Numbered from the stretch's first letter, positions 10,317-21,509 are shown. The stretch: 64,000 nt of DNA from Triglochin maritima (GCA_963682175.1 OY821775.1:28766053-28830052); one strand, 5' to 3'. Translations and numbers: made by a program. Notes: generated by a model not told the origin, from the letters alone.

Positions 10317-12780
10317 ATGGCTCCTACGACTAGTCATTCACGTTTGCAACAACAAGATGGGGATTGTGGCACCAATAAGGATCTTCATCATGCAAGAAAC
10401 AATGTTTTATCCTCGAGTTTGGAGGGTGAAACGCAAGCACCACCTCTAGGGAGCACGAAGTCTCCCCCAAGGAAGTGGAGTGAGGTTTTCCAAGCTAGCA
10501 AGAAGCCTTCTACGGTGTTAGAGTATGTTCCACCCGCCATTAAGGGAGGGTAGAAGGTGGTTGTGTGCTCTAGAGAGGAGGTAGTCGAAACCCTCAAGAG
10601 GTGGGACAAGGTGTTGGTGGGCTATTTCATTGCATTTAGGCCTCACTTGCCGACATTGGAGAAGTATCTACAAGGCGTATGGAAGCTAGTTGGTGGCATG
10701 GAGGTAATCAAACGAAGTCAAGGTTTCTTGTTGTTTAGATTTACACTTGAGGAGGATAGCAAGAGGGTGCTAGAGGGAGGGCCATGGTTCGTTAAAGGCT
10801 CCCCATTAGTGGTTCAACCTTGGGCACCGGAAGTTGTCTTGAGGAGAGCAAACATCACAACGGTTCCAATATGGGTTCGCTTGCCGGAGCTTGACCTCCG
10901 TTTTTGGTCACCAAAGTCGTTGAGCAACATCACGAGTGTTCTTGGAAGACCACTATACATGGATGAACACACCGCGTCCGGGAGAAGGTTGGCTTATGCG
11001 AGGGTTTGCATTGAAGTGGCACATGACTTCCTCTACCCAAGTTGGGTCGACGTGCAAGTAGAGGGAGTTGAACCGCACCGGGTTCTAGTGGAATACGAGT
11101 GGAGGCCCGGGTTTTGCAAGGAGTGCGTGGAGTTTGGGCATGAGGAGGACAAGTGCCCAAGGAAGAAGAAGGTAATAGACATGGTTGCGAGGAAAGCACC
11201 TCCTCCAAGTGTGGCCGAAAAATGGATCAAAGTGCATCACCGAAAAGAGAAAATGGGGACTAGCATAAGCAAACACGGTGGTGAGGTGAGTGAGTTGGAA
11301 AAACGTGAGAGTTCCACCAAGGAGAAGGGAGCAACGGAGGTGGTGGGGGTGGAGGTTCGAAAGGACCACGAAAGGAGGGTTGGAGGGGAAGATGACGTGG
11401 AGGGAAGAGAGGATGATGTGGAAGATGGAAAGGATGACGTGGAGCATGGGGATTCCTTGATGTTTGCTAGGCCTCATGACGTGGATGGTGACATGGAAAT
11501 AAGGCAAAGGGAGGAAGGGAGACTCGTGACCATAAGAGGGGAGGCAAATGGGAGTGACAAATTCTCTTCCACCACTTTGGGAGGAGCTAATCAAGAGGAG
11601 ACACGTCAGCAAGAAGAGACAAAAGAGGTTGGTGTGGGGATAACGGTCTTGAGAAGGGAGGCAAATGAGGAGCACCCATGTGGATCACAAGGAGACGAAA
11701 TAGAGAGCCTAGTCAAGAGTGGGTGCCTCACTTTTGGAAGAACCAATAAGAATAGAGGTGAGTGCCCAACTTTTGGAAGAACCAATAGGAGGAGGGATGA
11801 GTGCTCTACATTTGAAGGAGCAAATGAGAGAAGAGATGAGTGCTCCACACTTGAAGGAACAAATAACTTGAGTGGCAATTGTTTCTCTCATGAAACACGT
11901 GATCCAAGAGAGGAAAGAAGGGGGGAACCATGTCTTTAAAGCAAGGGCCAATGAGAGAAGAGATGAGTGCTCCACACTTGAAGAAACAAAGGACATGAGT
12001 GGCAATTGTTTCTCTCAAGAAACACATGATCCAAGAGAGGAAAGAAGGGGGGACCATGTCCCAAAAGCAAGAGCAAATGAGAGAAGAGATGAGTGCTCTA
12101 CACTTGAAGAAACAAATGTCATGAGTGGGGAGTGTTTCTCTCATGAAACACGTGACTCAAGGGAGGAAAGAAGGGGGGACCATGTCACTAAAGCAAGACC
12201 CAATGAGATGAGTGGAAAGTGCTCCCCAAATGCAACACGTGATCCAAGGGAGGAAAGAAAGGAGGACCATGATGCAAAGGAAATAGCAAAGGAGGAAATC
12301 ACGTATGGGGTAGTGGGAAGGAAATCACATGCAAGAGAAAACAAGAACATAGTGAGGGGGTCAAGTGTTTTCTCTCATGAAGTGGAAGAAATGGGAAAAG
12401 AGCATGGGGTGGCTCTACTTGGAGAACAATGTGGGCTTGCTTCGTTGATGAGAAGTGACGAAGTTTGGGAGTCTCCAAAACGTGCGGCAAAGGAGAAGGG
12501 AACGATGCGCAAGGGCTCATGGACGAGTGGGGGAATGTTTAATGTGCTTAGGGAGGTGGAATCTGATCAAGGAGAAGTAGAAATGCCTACACAAATACAA
12601 GAAGGAGACGGGAGGACTAGTGGCGCCAACTCAAAACCTAGAAGAAGGTCTTCACCACCACCTTCGGTGGATCTAGAAACAATATCACCACAACCCGAGA
12701 CATTCAAAGTGATTCGAGAAAAGGCTATGGTGCAACAAAAGAAAAACGTGGAGGTTAAGGGGCGTGCCCCAACACCTTGA
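10317..12780 (+). pseudogene. LINE A ORF1 protein (DUF4283, CCHC zinc knuckle), disrupted
   Basis: This encodes the nucleic-acid-binding ORF1 protein, about 820 residues if uninterrupted. The ATG at 10317 sits in a good context (accaaaATGG). A DUF4283-like region follows from about residue 85 (VLVGYFIAFRPHLPTLEK, then PIWVRLPELDLRFW). A CX2CX4HX4C knuckle lies at C267, C270, H275 and C280. The second half is polar and holds 42-residue tandem repeats. Near the end it reads SPPPSVDLETISPQ, a motif shared with the ORF1-only elements. Two lesions are visible: TAG at 10551-10553 where LINE B reads GAG, and one extra A at 11926-11927. It ends at TGA 12778-12780, four bases before ORF2. Confidence 0.9.
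11822..12210 (+). repeat. Coding tandem repeat in LINE A ORF1 (126-bp period)
   Basis: About three copies of a 42-residue unit lie head to tail in ORF1. The unit contains ERRDECSTLEET, an SG-x-CFS step, DPREERRGDH and KARAN. Shorter degenerate units precede it (FGRTN, RRDECSTFEGAN) and a decayed one follows (MSGKCSPNATRDPREERKE). Each unit carries two cysteines and one or two histidines. The period is a multiple of three, so copy-number changes keep the frame; LINE A has a 1-base insertion inside the array. The same array is in LINE B at about 48430-48820. Confidence 0.85.
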
Positions 12781-12784
12781 AGCC

Positions 12785-15700
12785 ATGAATCTCCTCATGT
12801 GGAATGTGCGCGGTGCAAATGGACCCGTCCGTGCACTCATGATTAGGGGTCGAATTAAGGAGGCAAATGCGGAGGTGGTGTGTCTTATGGAACACAAAGT
12901 TAAATTGAAGAAGTTAGATCGATTCAAGCGAGCAATATGGCCACATGCTTGGGCGACAAATAGTGTGATTGTTGATTCCGGCCGAATTTTAGTTTTATGG
13001 AATGACAATGTGGTTGATCTCAAGGTCACCTTTGAAACAACACAACTCCTTCACTTCCAAGGGAAGGTGAAGAGGGATGGCACCAATTTTTTCCTAACCG
13101 CAATTTATGGTGAAAATGCTCATGTGGATCGAAGGGCGTTATGGGGGGACCTCGAAACCATTGCTCCATCCCTTGAGAAGCCTTGGATTGTGGGAGGAGA
13201 CTTCAATTGTATCCGATGGACAAGTGAGAAGTGTGGAGGAGGTGGTGCAAACGAGGTTGCTACCAAGGAATTCAATGAGTGTCTAGAAGCACTCCAACTC
13301 ATTGAGGTGCCTTCAACGGGAGGGCCTTTTACATGGTCGAATTCGTCCGAGGGGAGTGCCCGCATTGAGACAAAGATTGACCGCATTTTGATAAACAATG
13401 CATGGCTTGAAGCTTTCCCGGATTCCTTCTATGAGATAGGGGAGAAGGACTTGAGTGACCATGCTATGCTCACATTGAAAACGGAAGGAAATGGGTTGAG
13501 AAAGAAGAGGATATTTCGGTTTCAAAATCATTGGGTCGAGCACGAAGAGTTTGGTGAGGTTGTTAAAGAGGCGTGGACTACAAGTGTTAATGGGACACCC
13601 ATGTTTCGTGTGGTGTCAAAATTGAAGGAAGTAAAGGATGCTCTCAAGAAGTGGAGTGGGGACAAGTTCGGTAACATTGCACATAAGGTTGGGGCTGCCA
13701 CCAATGCCCTTGCGGATGTGAGGGCTAGGAGGAGTGCAAATCCGGAGGTGGATGCTCTAGCCCTTGAGGAAGTAGAGGCTAAGGATGAGCTAGCACGAGT
13801 TCTTGAACGTGAGGAGTCCTTGATTAGGCAAAAATCGCGAGTCATGTGGTTGAAGGAGGGTGATCGAAACACGAGGTTCTTCCATGCACACCTAAGAGTG
13901 AGGAGAGCCACCAACCAAGTGAGGAGAGTTTGTGAGGGAGAGAACATTATCGAGGAGGAGGGTGGCATCCGGGAGGCATTCCGGTGTTTTTTTGCTAATT
14001 TGTTTGCTAATGGTTTTCAGGTACAACCCCTCCCCACATCATTAATATTGCCCATCCTTGACCCACGGGAAGGTGACTTGTTGGTGCGCAAGCTGACTTT
14101 AAAGGAGTTGGAGGACGTGGTTTTGTTTGCAAATACGGACAAAGCACCGGGTCCGGATGGTTTCAATGCAAAATTTTTCACGGCGGCTTGGGGAATAATC
14201 AAGAGAGATGTCTTCAAGGCCGTGGACTCATGCTTGAGCAATGGAAAGATGTTGGCACAACTAAATTATACCTCCATCACAATCATTCCCAAGAAGAAGG
14301 CCCCCGCGGTGGTTGAGGATTATCGACCTATTGCATTGTGTAATATGATGTATAGGTTCATTGCGAAGGTGCTTGCAAACCGGTTGAAGAGTCTATTACC
14401 AAAGCTGGTTGGAAACACTCAAAGTGCCTTTGTTCAAGGAAGACGAATCAGCGATAACATACTCCTTGCACATGAGCTTTGCCACAACATTCACCTTGCA
14501 AGGGGTCGAGGGCGTATGTGTATTAAGTTGGACATCCGGAAAGCCTATGATTCTCTATCGTGGGAGTTCTTGGAGCAAGTTATGGTGAGATTTGGGTTCC
14601 CGGGCAAGTGGAGGAGAGTGATCATGGCGTGTGTTGAAGCCTCATTTGTGGTAACGGTGAATGGAGCAAACTCAACACCATTTCGAGCGAGGAATGGATT
14701 GCGGCAAGGGGACCCTTTGGCACCATATTTGTTTGTCTTATGCATGGAGGTGTTGAGTGAAATGGTGAAGATGGCGGTGAGAGATGGGCAAATCGAGCCG
14801 TTAGAGTGTGGGGATGTGGCCGTGTCACATTTGTTATTCGCCGACGATGTCCTCATGTTTGCAAAGGCCACAAAGGAGAATGCAAGAGGAATCAAGAAAG
14901 TCCTTGATGAATTCACGGCTTGCTCGGGGCTGCGGTTTAGTGTCTCGAAGAGTCAAATCTTTATGGGTGGGGAAGTCACACATGGAGAGTGGATTGTGGA
15001 GCACCTTGGTATGGAACGTAAGGAGTTTCCGGTGGTGTATCTTGGCCTTCCTCTATTTTCAGGAAGGATGGGGAAAAGCCATTGTGGGGTGCTTATAAAC
15101 AAGGTAAAAGCTCGCCTAAGCACGTGGCAACAAAATTACCTTTCCATTGCCAGGAGGGTTGAGCTTGTGAGAAGCGTCCTTGTCTCGCTTAGCATATATT
15201 GGACCTCCGCATTCTTGATCCCAAGAAAGGTTCTTCATGAGATGGATAGTATCATGAGCCACTTCATTTGGGGAGGGCCGAAGAAATGGGTGGCCGTTGC
15301 TTGGAAAGATGTTTGCACCCCAAAGGACGAGGGTGGCCTCAGCCTAAAGAAGCTCACGGAATGGAATGATGTGGGTCTCCTTAGACTCTTTTGGCTTGTG
15401 GTGGAGGATGAAAACTCGTTGTGGGTGAAGTGTATGCGTCATAAGTACTTGAAGAATCGATCAATATGGCAAGCAAGACCACCGTCGTCATGTTCTTGGG
15501 CTTGGAGGGGGATCCTTCGGGTCCGCGAGATGGATTGCAAGCACATTTCCTATGAGGTGGGCAATGGAGAGAATATCCGTTTCTTTCACTTTCCATGGTG
15601 TGGAACACCATTCCAAGGGCAGCCTTGGGGGGAGAGGCTTCATTACGAGTTGGGGGTACCTTGGGATACCAAGGTATCTTTCTTCATTCGAGAGGGTGCG

Positions 15701-16375
15701 TGGAGGCTCCCCTTCCCGAGATCAAATACCATGGAGGAGTTATGGGAGAGGGTGAAACTTATCCCTATTACGGGAGGAATGGATAGACCGACAAGGCTTC
15801 ATGGGAATGGAGGCTCTCTCGGCATGAAAGAGGTTTGGAAATGGGTCAAGGAACCGGGAACCAAGGTTAGTTGGGCGGACATGGTGTGGCACAAGCATGG
15901 GATACCAAAACATGCACTCACAACATGGAGAGCAATGCGAGGCCGGCTACTCACGAAGACACTCATGAACAAGAGGGGAGCAAAGCACGACCCGACATGT
16001 GTCCTTTGTATGAGTGTGGAGGAAGATATAGAACACTTATTTTGGAGATGCACGTTCACTAGAGAGGTATGGGGCCAGCTCCTCTTGCACCTTCAAATCA
16101 GCCCCAACATTGACACTTCTCTTGCGCGAGAAGCAAATCGCATCCTACACATTCGAGGCAAGCGCCTTGCAGCCATAACAAGGAAGTGGGTGTTCAATGC
16201 CATGATACATGAGTGTTGGCAAGAACGAAACCGAAGAATCTTTGAGGGAGATAGGAAGAAACCGGGGGACATCATTTCAGCAATTAAAGATACGATCCGG
16301 TGTATGGGAGACAAAGTAAAAGACATAGTGAAGAACGAAGAAGAACACAAGACCTTTATAGATACGTGGAAGTAG
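12785..16375 (+). CDS. LINE A ORF2: endonuclease-reverse transcriptase
   Basis: This is the 1196-residue enzyme for target-primed reverse transcription. An APE-like endonuclease comes first: MNLLMWNVRG at 1-10, E36, GDFN at 138-141 and SDH at 224-226 are the expected catalytic residues. The reverse transcriptase follows, with DYRPIALCNMMYR, FVQGRRISDNI, KLDIRKAYDSLSW, GLRQGDPLAPYLF and the catalytic FADD at 685-688. A zf-RVT module lies near the end (C1072, C1075, H1084, C1089). No RNase H domain follows. All recognisable key residues are present and there is no stop or frameshift. The ATG at 12785 was chosen because the endonuclease fold begins there and it lies 4 bases after the ORF1 stop, suggesting reinitiation. 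Confidence 0.95.
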   Translation: MNLLMWNVRGANGPVRALMIRGRIKEANAEVVCLMEHKVKLKKLDRFKRAIWPHAWATNSVIVDSGRILVLWNDNVVDLKVTFETTQLLHFQGKVKRDGTNFFLTAIYGENAHVDRRALWGDLETIAPSLEKPWIVGGDFNCIRWTSEKCGGGGANEVATKEFNECLEALQLIEVPSTGGPFTWSNSSEGSARIETKIDRILINNAWLEAFPDSFYEIGEKDLSDHAMLTLKTEGNGLRKKRIFRFQNHWVEHEEFGEVVKEAWTTSVNGTPMFRVVSKLKEVKDALKKWSGDKFGNIAHKVGAATNALADVRARRSANPEVDALALEEVEAKDELARVLEREESLIRQKSRVMWLKEGDRNTRFFHAHLRVRRATNQVRRVCEGENIIEEEGGIREAFRCFFANLFANGFQVQPLPTSLILPILDPREGDLLVRKLTLKELEDVVLFANTDKAPGPDGFNAKFFTAAWGIIKRDVFKAVDSCLSNGKMLAQLNYTSITIIPKKKAPAVVEDYRPIALCNMMYRFIAKVLANRLKSLLPKLVGNTQSAFVQGRRISDNILLAHELCHNIHLARGRGRMCIKLDIRKAYDSLSWEFLEQVMVRFGFPGKWRRVIMACVEASFVVTVNGANSTPFRARNGLRQGDPLAPYLFVLCMEVLSEMVKMAVRDGQIEPLECGDVAVSHLLFADDVLMFAKATKENARGIKKVLDEFTACSGLRFSVSKSQIFMGGEVTHGEWIVEHLGMERKEFPVVYLGLPLFSGRMGKSHCGVLINKVKARLSTWQQNYLSIARRVELVRSVLVSLSIYWTSAFLIPRKVLHEMDSIMSHFIWGGPKKWVAVAWKDVCTPKDEGGLSLKKLTEWNDVGLLRLFWLVVEDENSLWVKCMRHKYLKNRSIWQARPPSSCSWAWRGILRVREMDCKHISYEVGNGENIRFFHFPWCGTPFQGQPWGERLHYELGVPWDTKVSFFIREGAWRLPFPRSNTMEELWERVKLIPITGGMDRPTRLHGNGGSLGMKEVWKWVKEPGTKVSWADMVWHKHGIPKHALTTWRAMRGRLLTKTLMNKRGAKHDPTCVLCMSVEEDIEHLFWRCTFTREVWGQLLLHLQISPNIDTSLAREANRILHIRGKRLAAITRKWVFNAMIHECWQERNRRIFEGDRKKPGDIISAIKDTIRCMGDKVKDIVKNEEEHKTFIDTWK

Positions 16376-16549
16376 GGTAGCCTCTTGTGAGGTTTGATGT
16401 AATCACGTTTTGTAAAACGGAGTAGATGTGGCCGGCTTTGCATGTAGCACAAGCCCGCGCACCAAAAACTTATCATTTTTGTAGGTTGTAAACACTTAGT
16501 TTATTAATACAATTAGAGGCCAAGCCTCCCTTTTGCTTTGCAAAAAAAA
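16376..16549 (+). other. LINE A 3' UTR and poly(A) tail
   Basis: The 166-base untranslated end includes ttttgtaggttgtaaacac and terminates in cctcccttttgctttgc followed by eight A (16542-16549). The same ending closes LINE B. LINE D has a related ending (cctcccttttgcttgc plus A), and the ORF1-only elements end in cccttttattttgc plus A. In LINEs the 3' end is what the reverse transcriptase recognises. No AATAAA is seen here. Confidence 0.8.
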
Positions 16550-19500
16550 GAAGGAGAGGAGAGGTAGGTAGAGAAGTCAAGGAGAAGAGAGAAAGGAGGG
16601 AGAGAGAGAGAGAAGGACAGAGACAGAGAAGAGAAAAGAGGGATAGGGATTGGGAGAGAAGAGAGAAGGAGAATAGGAAAGAGGTGAGAGAGATGGGAAG
16701 AGAGAGGAGGGAGAAGAAGGGAGAGAGATCGAGAGGAGTAGAAGGAGTTAGTGGGGGAGGGGGATAAGAAGGAGAAAGAGGAGAGCAAGCATAAGAGGAG
16801 AGAGAGATAGGAAGAGCGAGAAGGAGAGAGGAGAGAGGGAGGGGAACGAGAGGGAGATGACGAGATAAAGAAGGGACAGTGAGAGAAAAGAGGAGACTAG
16901 AGGGGGAACGAGAGGAGACGGAGGGACAAGAGGAGAAGGAGAGAGAGAGCGGGAGAGAGAGAAGGAGAGGGGAGGAGAGAGAGGGAGGGGGAGAAGAGGG
17001 AGGGGACGAGAGGAGACGGAGGGATGAGAGGAGAGAGAAGAGAAGTAGAGAGAGAGCGGAGGAGAGGAAGAGAGGGAGAAGAGGGGAAAGAGAGAAGAAG
17101 AAGAAGAAGAAGAAGAAGGATAGAGGAGGAGAGGTTGAACAAGAGAATGAGAAGAGGATAGAGGAGGAGAGGGAATAGGGAAGGGAACGGGATAGAGAAG
17201 GGAGGGTAGAGATAGAGAGTGAGAGAGAGAAAGAGCGAGAGAGATAGAGGAGGAGAGACGAAACGGGAGAGGAGAGAGATAAGGAGAAAGAGAAGGGGAG
17301 AGGAGGAGAGAAAAGGGAGAAGGGAGTGAGTGATAAAAGAAAGATGAGGGATGAGGATAGGAGAGAGGAGAAGAGGGAGAAGGGGAGAGGAGAAGGGAGA
17401 GAGAGAACGGGAAGAGGAGCAATAAAGGGAAGGAGGAGATAGAGAGAGACGGTGTCCCCCCTCCTTCTCATCCTCCCTCTACTCCTCTAGTTCCCTTCTC
17501 GTTATCCTCTCTCTTCTTCTCCTTCTCCCCCTCTCACTCCTCTCTTCCTTCTATCCAAGTAAGGATAACGAGAGAAGGAGAGAGTAATAGGGAGATATAC
17601 GAGGAGAAGAGGGAAGAGGAGAGAGAGGGGAAAAGAGGGAAGATAGTCAAGAAGAAGAAGAGAGAAGGAAGAGGGAGAGAGAAGGAGAGAATAGGGAAGG
17701 AGAGAGGAAACGAGAGAAGAGGAGATAGATAAGGGTAGAGAGATAGAGAAGGGAGAGCAGAGAGAGAAGGAGAGAGGAGATAGAGAATGGAGAGAAGGAG
17801 AGAGGAGAGGGAAAACGGGGAAGCGAGCGACAGAAGGAGAGGGAGAGAGTAGAAGAAGAGAGAAGGAGAGAGGATAAGGAGAGAGTTAGAAGGATAAGGA
17901 GAGAGGGAACGAGTGAGAAGGAGAAGAGAAAGTGGATAAGAGGGAGAACGAGAGAGAATGAGAAAAGGAGAAGCGAGAGGATGCGAGATGAGGAGAGAGA
18001 GAAAGAGAGAGAGGGACAAGAGGGAGAGGGCGGAGAGAGAAAGGAGAGTGGGAGAAGAAGGAGACGAAGAGAAGGAGAAGAGGGAAGAGGAGGGGAGAGG
18101 TGGAGAAGAAAAGAGAGACGGAGAGCGAGAATGAGAGATAGAGAAGGGAGAGATGAGAGTGGAGAAAAGAGGACAAGAAGAGTAGAGAGAGAAGGAGGGG
18201 GGAGAGAGGAAGAGAAAATAGTAGAGGGGAGAGAAGGAAGAGAGGATAAAGAAGGGAAAGGGAGGGAAAAGGAGAAACGAGAGAAGTAGAGGGAGGAGAG
18301 AGGACGGAGAAGAAGGAAGAGAGAGAGCGAGAGATGGAGGGGAAGAAGGAGGGAGTGGAGAAGAGGATAAGAGGGAGATAGAGAATGAAGGAGAATAAGA
18401 GGGAAGAGGCGTGAGAGAAGGAGAGAGGGCACGAGAGAGGTAGAGAAGCGAGGGAAGGAGGAGAGAAGAGGAAGAGAGAGAAGAGAGGGGAAGTAGAGGG
18501 GAGAAAGGAGAAGATATATGGGGAGAAGGAGTGGGATAGAAGGAGAGAGAGCGAGAGACGGAGAGAGAGGAAGAGAAGGGCAAGAGGAGGATAGGGAAGG
18601 ATAGGAAGAGGGAGAGAGAAGAAGAAGAGAGATGGATAAGAAGGGAGAGGAGAAGGAGAGGGAATCGGAGGGAGATAGAGATGAAGAGAGGGAGAGGAGA
18701 GAAGGAGAAGAGGGAAGAGTGGGAGAGAGGTAAAGGAGAGAAGAGAGAGGGGTAGAGAGGTAGTGTGAGAAATACAGAGGGAAGGAAGAGACGGAGAGAG
18801 AGAGAATGGAGAGGAGAGAGAAGGAGAGGGAGAAAAGGAGAAGGGAGAGAAAGCAGGAGAGGGGGTGATAAAGAGAGAGGGATAAAGGAGGGAGGGAGAG
18901 AAGAAAGAGAAAGACGGAGAAGGAGAGAGAAAATGAGAAGGGAGAAGGGAGGAGGAGAAGGATAATGAGAACGAGAGAGGAGAGAGGAGGGAAGAGAGAG
19001 AAGAGGAGAGAAGGACAGGAGAGGTAGGTAGAGAAGTCAAGGAGAAGAGAGAAGGGAGGGAGAGAGAGAGAAGAACAAAGACAGAGAAGAGAAAAGAGGG
19101 ATAGGGTTTGGGAGAGAAGAGAGAAGGACAGAGACAGAGAAGAGAAAAGAGGGATAGGAATTGGGAGAGAAGAGAGAAGGAGAATAGGAAAAAGGTGAGA
19201 GAGATGGGAAGAGAGAGGAGGGAGAAGAAGGGAGAGAGATCGAGAGGAGTAGAAGGAGTTAGTGGGGGAGGGGGATAAGAAGGAGAGGGGTAAGAGGGAG
19301 ATAGAGAAGGAGAAAGAGGAGAGCAAGGATAAGAGGAGAGAGAGATAAGAAGAGCGAGAAGGAGAGAGGAGAGAGGGAGGGGAACGAGAGGGAGATGACG
19401 AGATAAAGAAGGGACGGTGAGAGAAAAGAGGAGACTAGAGGGGGAACGAGAGGAGACGTAGGGACAAGAGGAGAAGGAGAGAGAGAGGGAGAGAAAAGGA

Positions 19501-20306
19501 GGGGGGAGGAGAAAGAGGGAGAGGGAGAAGAGGGAGGGGACGAGAGGAGACGGAGGGATGAGTGGAGAGAGAAGAGAAGTAGAGAGAGCGGAGGAGAGGG
19601 AGAAGAGGGGAGAGAGAGAAAAAGATGAAGAAGAAGGATAGAGGAGGAGAGGTTGAACGAGAGAATGAGAAGAGGATAGAGAAGGAAAGGAGGAGGAGAG
19701 GGAATAGGGAAGGGAACGGGATAGAGAAGGGAGGGTAGAGATAGAGAGTGAGAGAGAGAAGGAGCGAGAGAGATAGAGGAGGAGAGACGAAACGGGAGAG
19801 GAGAGAGATAAGGAGAAAGAGAAGGGGAGAGGAGGAGGGAAAAGGGAGAAGGGAGAAGGGAGTGAGTGATAAAAGAAAGATGAGGGAAGAGGATAGGAGA
19901 GAGGAGAAGAGGGAGAAGGGGAGAGGAGAAGGGAGAGAGAGAACGGGAAGAGGAGCAATGAAGGGAAGGAGGAGATAGAGAGAGAAGGTGTCCCCCCTCC
20001 TTCTCATCCTCCCTCTACTCCTCTAGTTCCCTTCTCGTTATCCTCTCTCTTCTTCTCCTTCTCCTTCTCCCCCTCTCACTCCTCTCTTCCTTCTATCCAT
20101 GTAAGGATAACGAGAGGAGAGAGTAAGAGGGAGGTATACGAGGAGAAGAGGGAAGAGGAGAGAGAGGGGAAAAGAGGGAAGAGAGTCAAGAAGAAGAAGA
20201 GAGAAGGAAGAGGGAGAGAGAAGGAGAGAATAGGGAAGGAGAGAGGAAACGAGAGAAGAGGAGATAGATAAGGGTAGAGAGATAGAGAAGGGAGTGCAGA
20301 GAGAGA
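16550..20306. repeat. Purine-strand satellite array, segment 2
   Basis: The satellite resumes after LINE A with its duplicated target site, at the same monomer position where segment 1 stopped. Strand-switch blocks start at 17451 and 19987, a spacing of 2536 bp. The block at 17451 has one substitution in the end motif (atccaagtaagg). The segment ends at 20290-20306 with gggagtgcagagagaga, the left target-site copy of the next element. No gene is seen. Confidence 0.92.
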
Positions 20307-21509
20307 CCAAAGTCATGCCCAAAGTGTGCCTCCTTTTGCCACTCGGGTGAGGCTTGTGGCAAGAAGGCCACTCGACGCGAATGGCGTGAAGTTAGTGGAG
20401 CACAAGTGGCAAAGCCGCCGGTGAGGAAGGAAAATCCGAAGAAGCCAGCCATGTTAATGGACAAACAACACCCATCCGAGGTAGATGGGGATGAGGACGT
20501 GAACAATGATGCGGGGGAGGACGAAAAATGCGAAGAATTGGTGTTGGTGGAGCTCGCCGGAGTTGCCACCGGAGCTGCCGCCGGCCAGGCCACAGGAGGA
20601 GGAGGAGGAACGGTCCTCCTGGATGAGGAGGAGGAGGAGGGGGCACGTGAGGGATCATGTGTGCTAGGGGGGACAAGTTCTTCCATGGTTGTTGGAGGGA
20701 AAGCAAAAGAAGCCAATGAGGATTTGCCACATCAAAAGAAGAATGGAGAGGAAGCTTTGGCAGCCATGAAAGCCACTAGGGAGGCGCCACGTGGAGGGGA
20801 GAAGAGGCAAAAGGCTGTTTTCCTCTTTAGGGACCACAATGAGGATAAGGTTGGAAGAGAAATTCAAATGTGTGGGGACCAAAGGCATGTGTGTGCACAT
20901 GGGGACCATGGAGGAAAAAATGGGGACCATGGACCACATGGTGCACTTGGGGACAACGAATTTGAAATGTGGAGGGAAGAGGAGTTTTCTTTGGGCTCTC
21001 ATTTTGAAGGTGAAAATTTATGTGATGGGCCTTCCCTTGGGCTGAATCGTGGGCTACAATTTGGGCCCATTGGACCACATAGGGGTCATGAAGAAGAGGG
21101 GGCAATTCAGGTGGAGAAACTTCATGGAGATACCGGGAGGGAGAAAGCTCGACTACGCTCCCCACCACCCTCGGTGGATCTAGATGAGATATCCCCTCAA
21201 GCTGGATTCCAAGGCGTTCGTGAGGCCGCGCTAAGGCAACAACGAGCAAAGATTGGGGAGCCAAGTACACCAACACGTGAGGACCTCACGCCGAGTGATA
21301 TTGAGGAGGCTACGATCCTTGGCCTTGACCATGCCGAGTATAAACGCTTGAGGGATAAGTTTGAAAGCATGGAGACAGACTACGAAGATCCAGAGGAGCC
21401 ATGGAGCTATGGCTCGGGGAGTCAAGTCGTGAGAGGCTACCTTGGAAAAGACAAGACGAGTCAAAAGAAATCAAAGAAGAAGGAGAAGCGAAGGAAAGGG
21501 AGACGATGA
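20307..21509 (+). CDS. Partial ORF1 protein (zinc knuckle to C terminus) of ORF1-only element, copy 1
   Basis: The frame is open from the truncation junction to TGA at 21507-21509, about 400 residues. It starts with an intact knuckle (CPKCASFCHSGEAC), then a low-complexity Gly/Glu region, a GDHG-rich stretch, SPPPSVDLDEISPQ, an acidic segment (DYEDPEEPW) and a strongly basic end (KKSKKKEKRRKGRR). The N-terminal DUF4283 region is lost and there is no native start codon, so expression is unlikely. The motif SPPPSVDL matches LINE A ORF1. The roughly 120 residues after it are not in LINE A and I do not recognise them. Confidence 0.7.
   Translation, partial: PKSCPKCASFCHSGEACGKKATRREWREVSGAQVAKPPVRKENPKKPAMLMDKQHPSEVDGDEDVNNDAGEDEKCEELVLVELAGVATGAAAGQATGGGGGTVLLDEEEEEGAREGSCVLGGTSSSMVVGGKAKEANEDLPHQKKNGEEALAAMKATREAPRGGEKRQKAVFLFRDHNEDKVGREIQMCGDQRHVCAHGDHGGKNGDHGPHGALGDNEFEMWREEEFSLGSHFEGENLCDGPSLGLNRGLQFGPIGPHRGHEEEGAIQVEKLHGDTGREKARLRSPPPSVDLDEISPQAGFQGVREAALRQQRAKIGEPSTPTREDLTPSDIEEATILGLDHAEYKRLRDKFESMETDYEDPEEPWSYGSGSQVVRGYLGKDKTSQKKSKKKEKRRKGRR

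Larger units (their letters stand above)
10192..16549 (+). mobile_element. LINE A: full-length L1-type non-LTR retrotransposon
   Basis: This is a 6.36-kb element in the satellite. It has a GA-rich leader, ORF1 (DUF4283 and zinc knuckle), a 4-base gap, ORF2 (endonuclease, reverse transcriptase, zf-RVT), a 166-base 3' UTR and an 8-A tail, with 17-bp target-site duplications on both sides. There is no LTR and no RNase H domain. It is closely similar to LINE B (46789-53767) but carries different disabling lesions. ORF2 is uninterrupted; ORF1 has one nonsense codon and one frameshift. It is therefore a young but probably non-autonomous copy whose ORF2 could still make protein if transcribed. Confidence 0.95.

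Noticed and set aside
10240..10449. Short frame overlapping the start of LINE A ORF1
   Set aside because: Out of frame with ORF1, no recognisable domain, and present in LINE B only because the copies are nearly identical.
14015..14030. Possible intron junction (ttttcaggtac) in LINE A ORF2
   Set aside because: The reading frame and homology run straight through (ANGFQVQPLP), and LINE D has the matching ANGFQVQTL.
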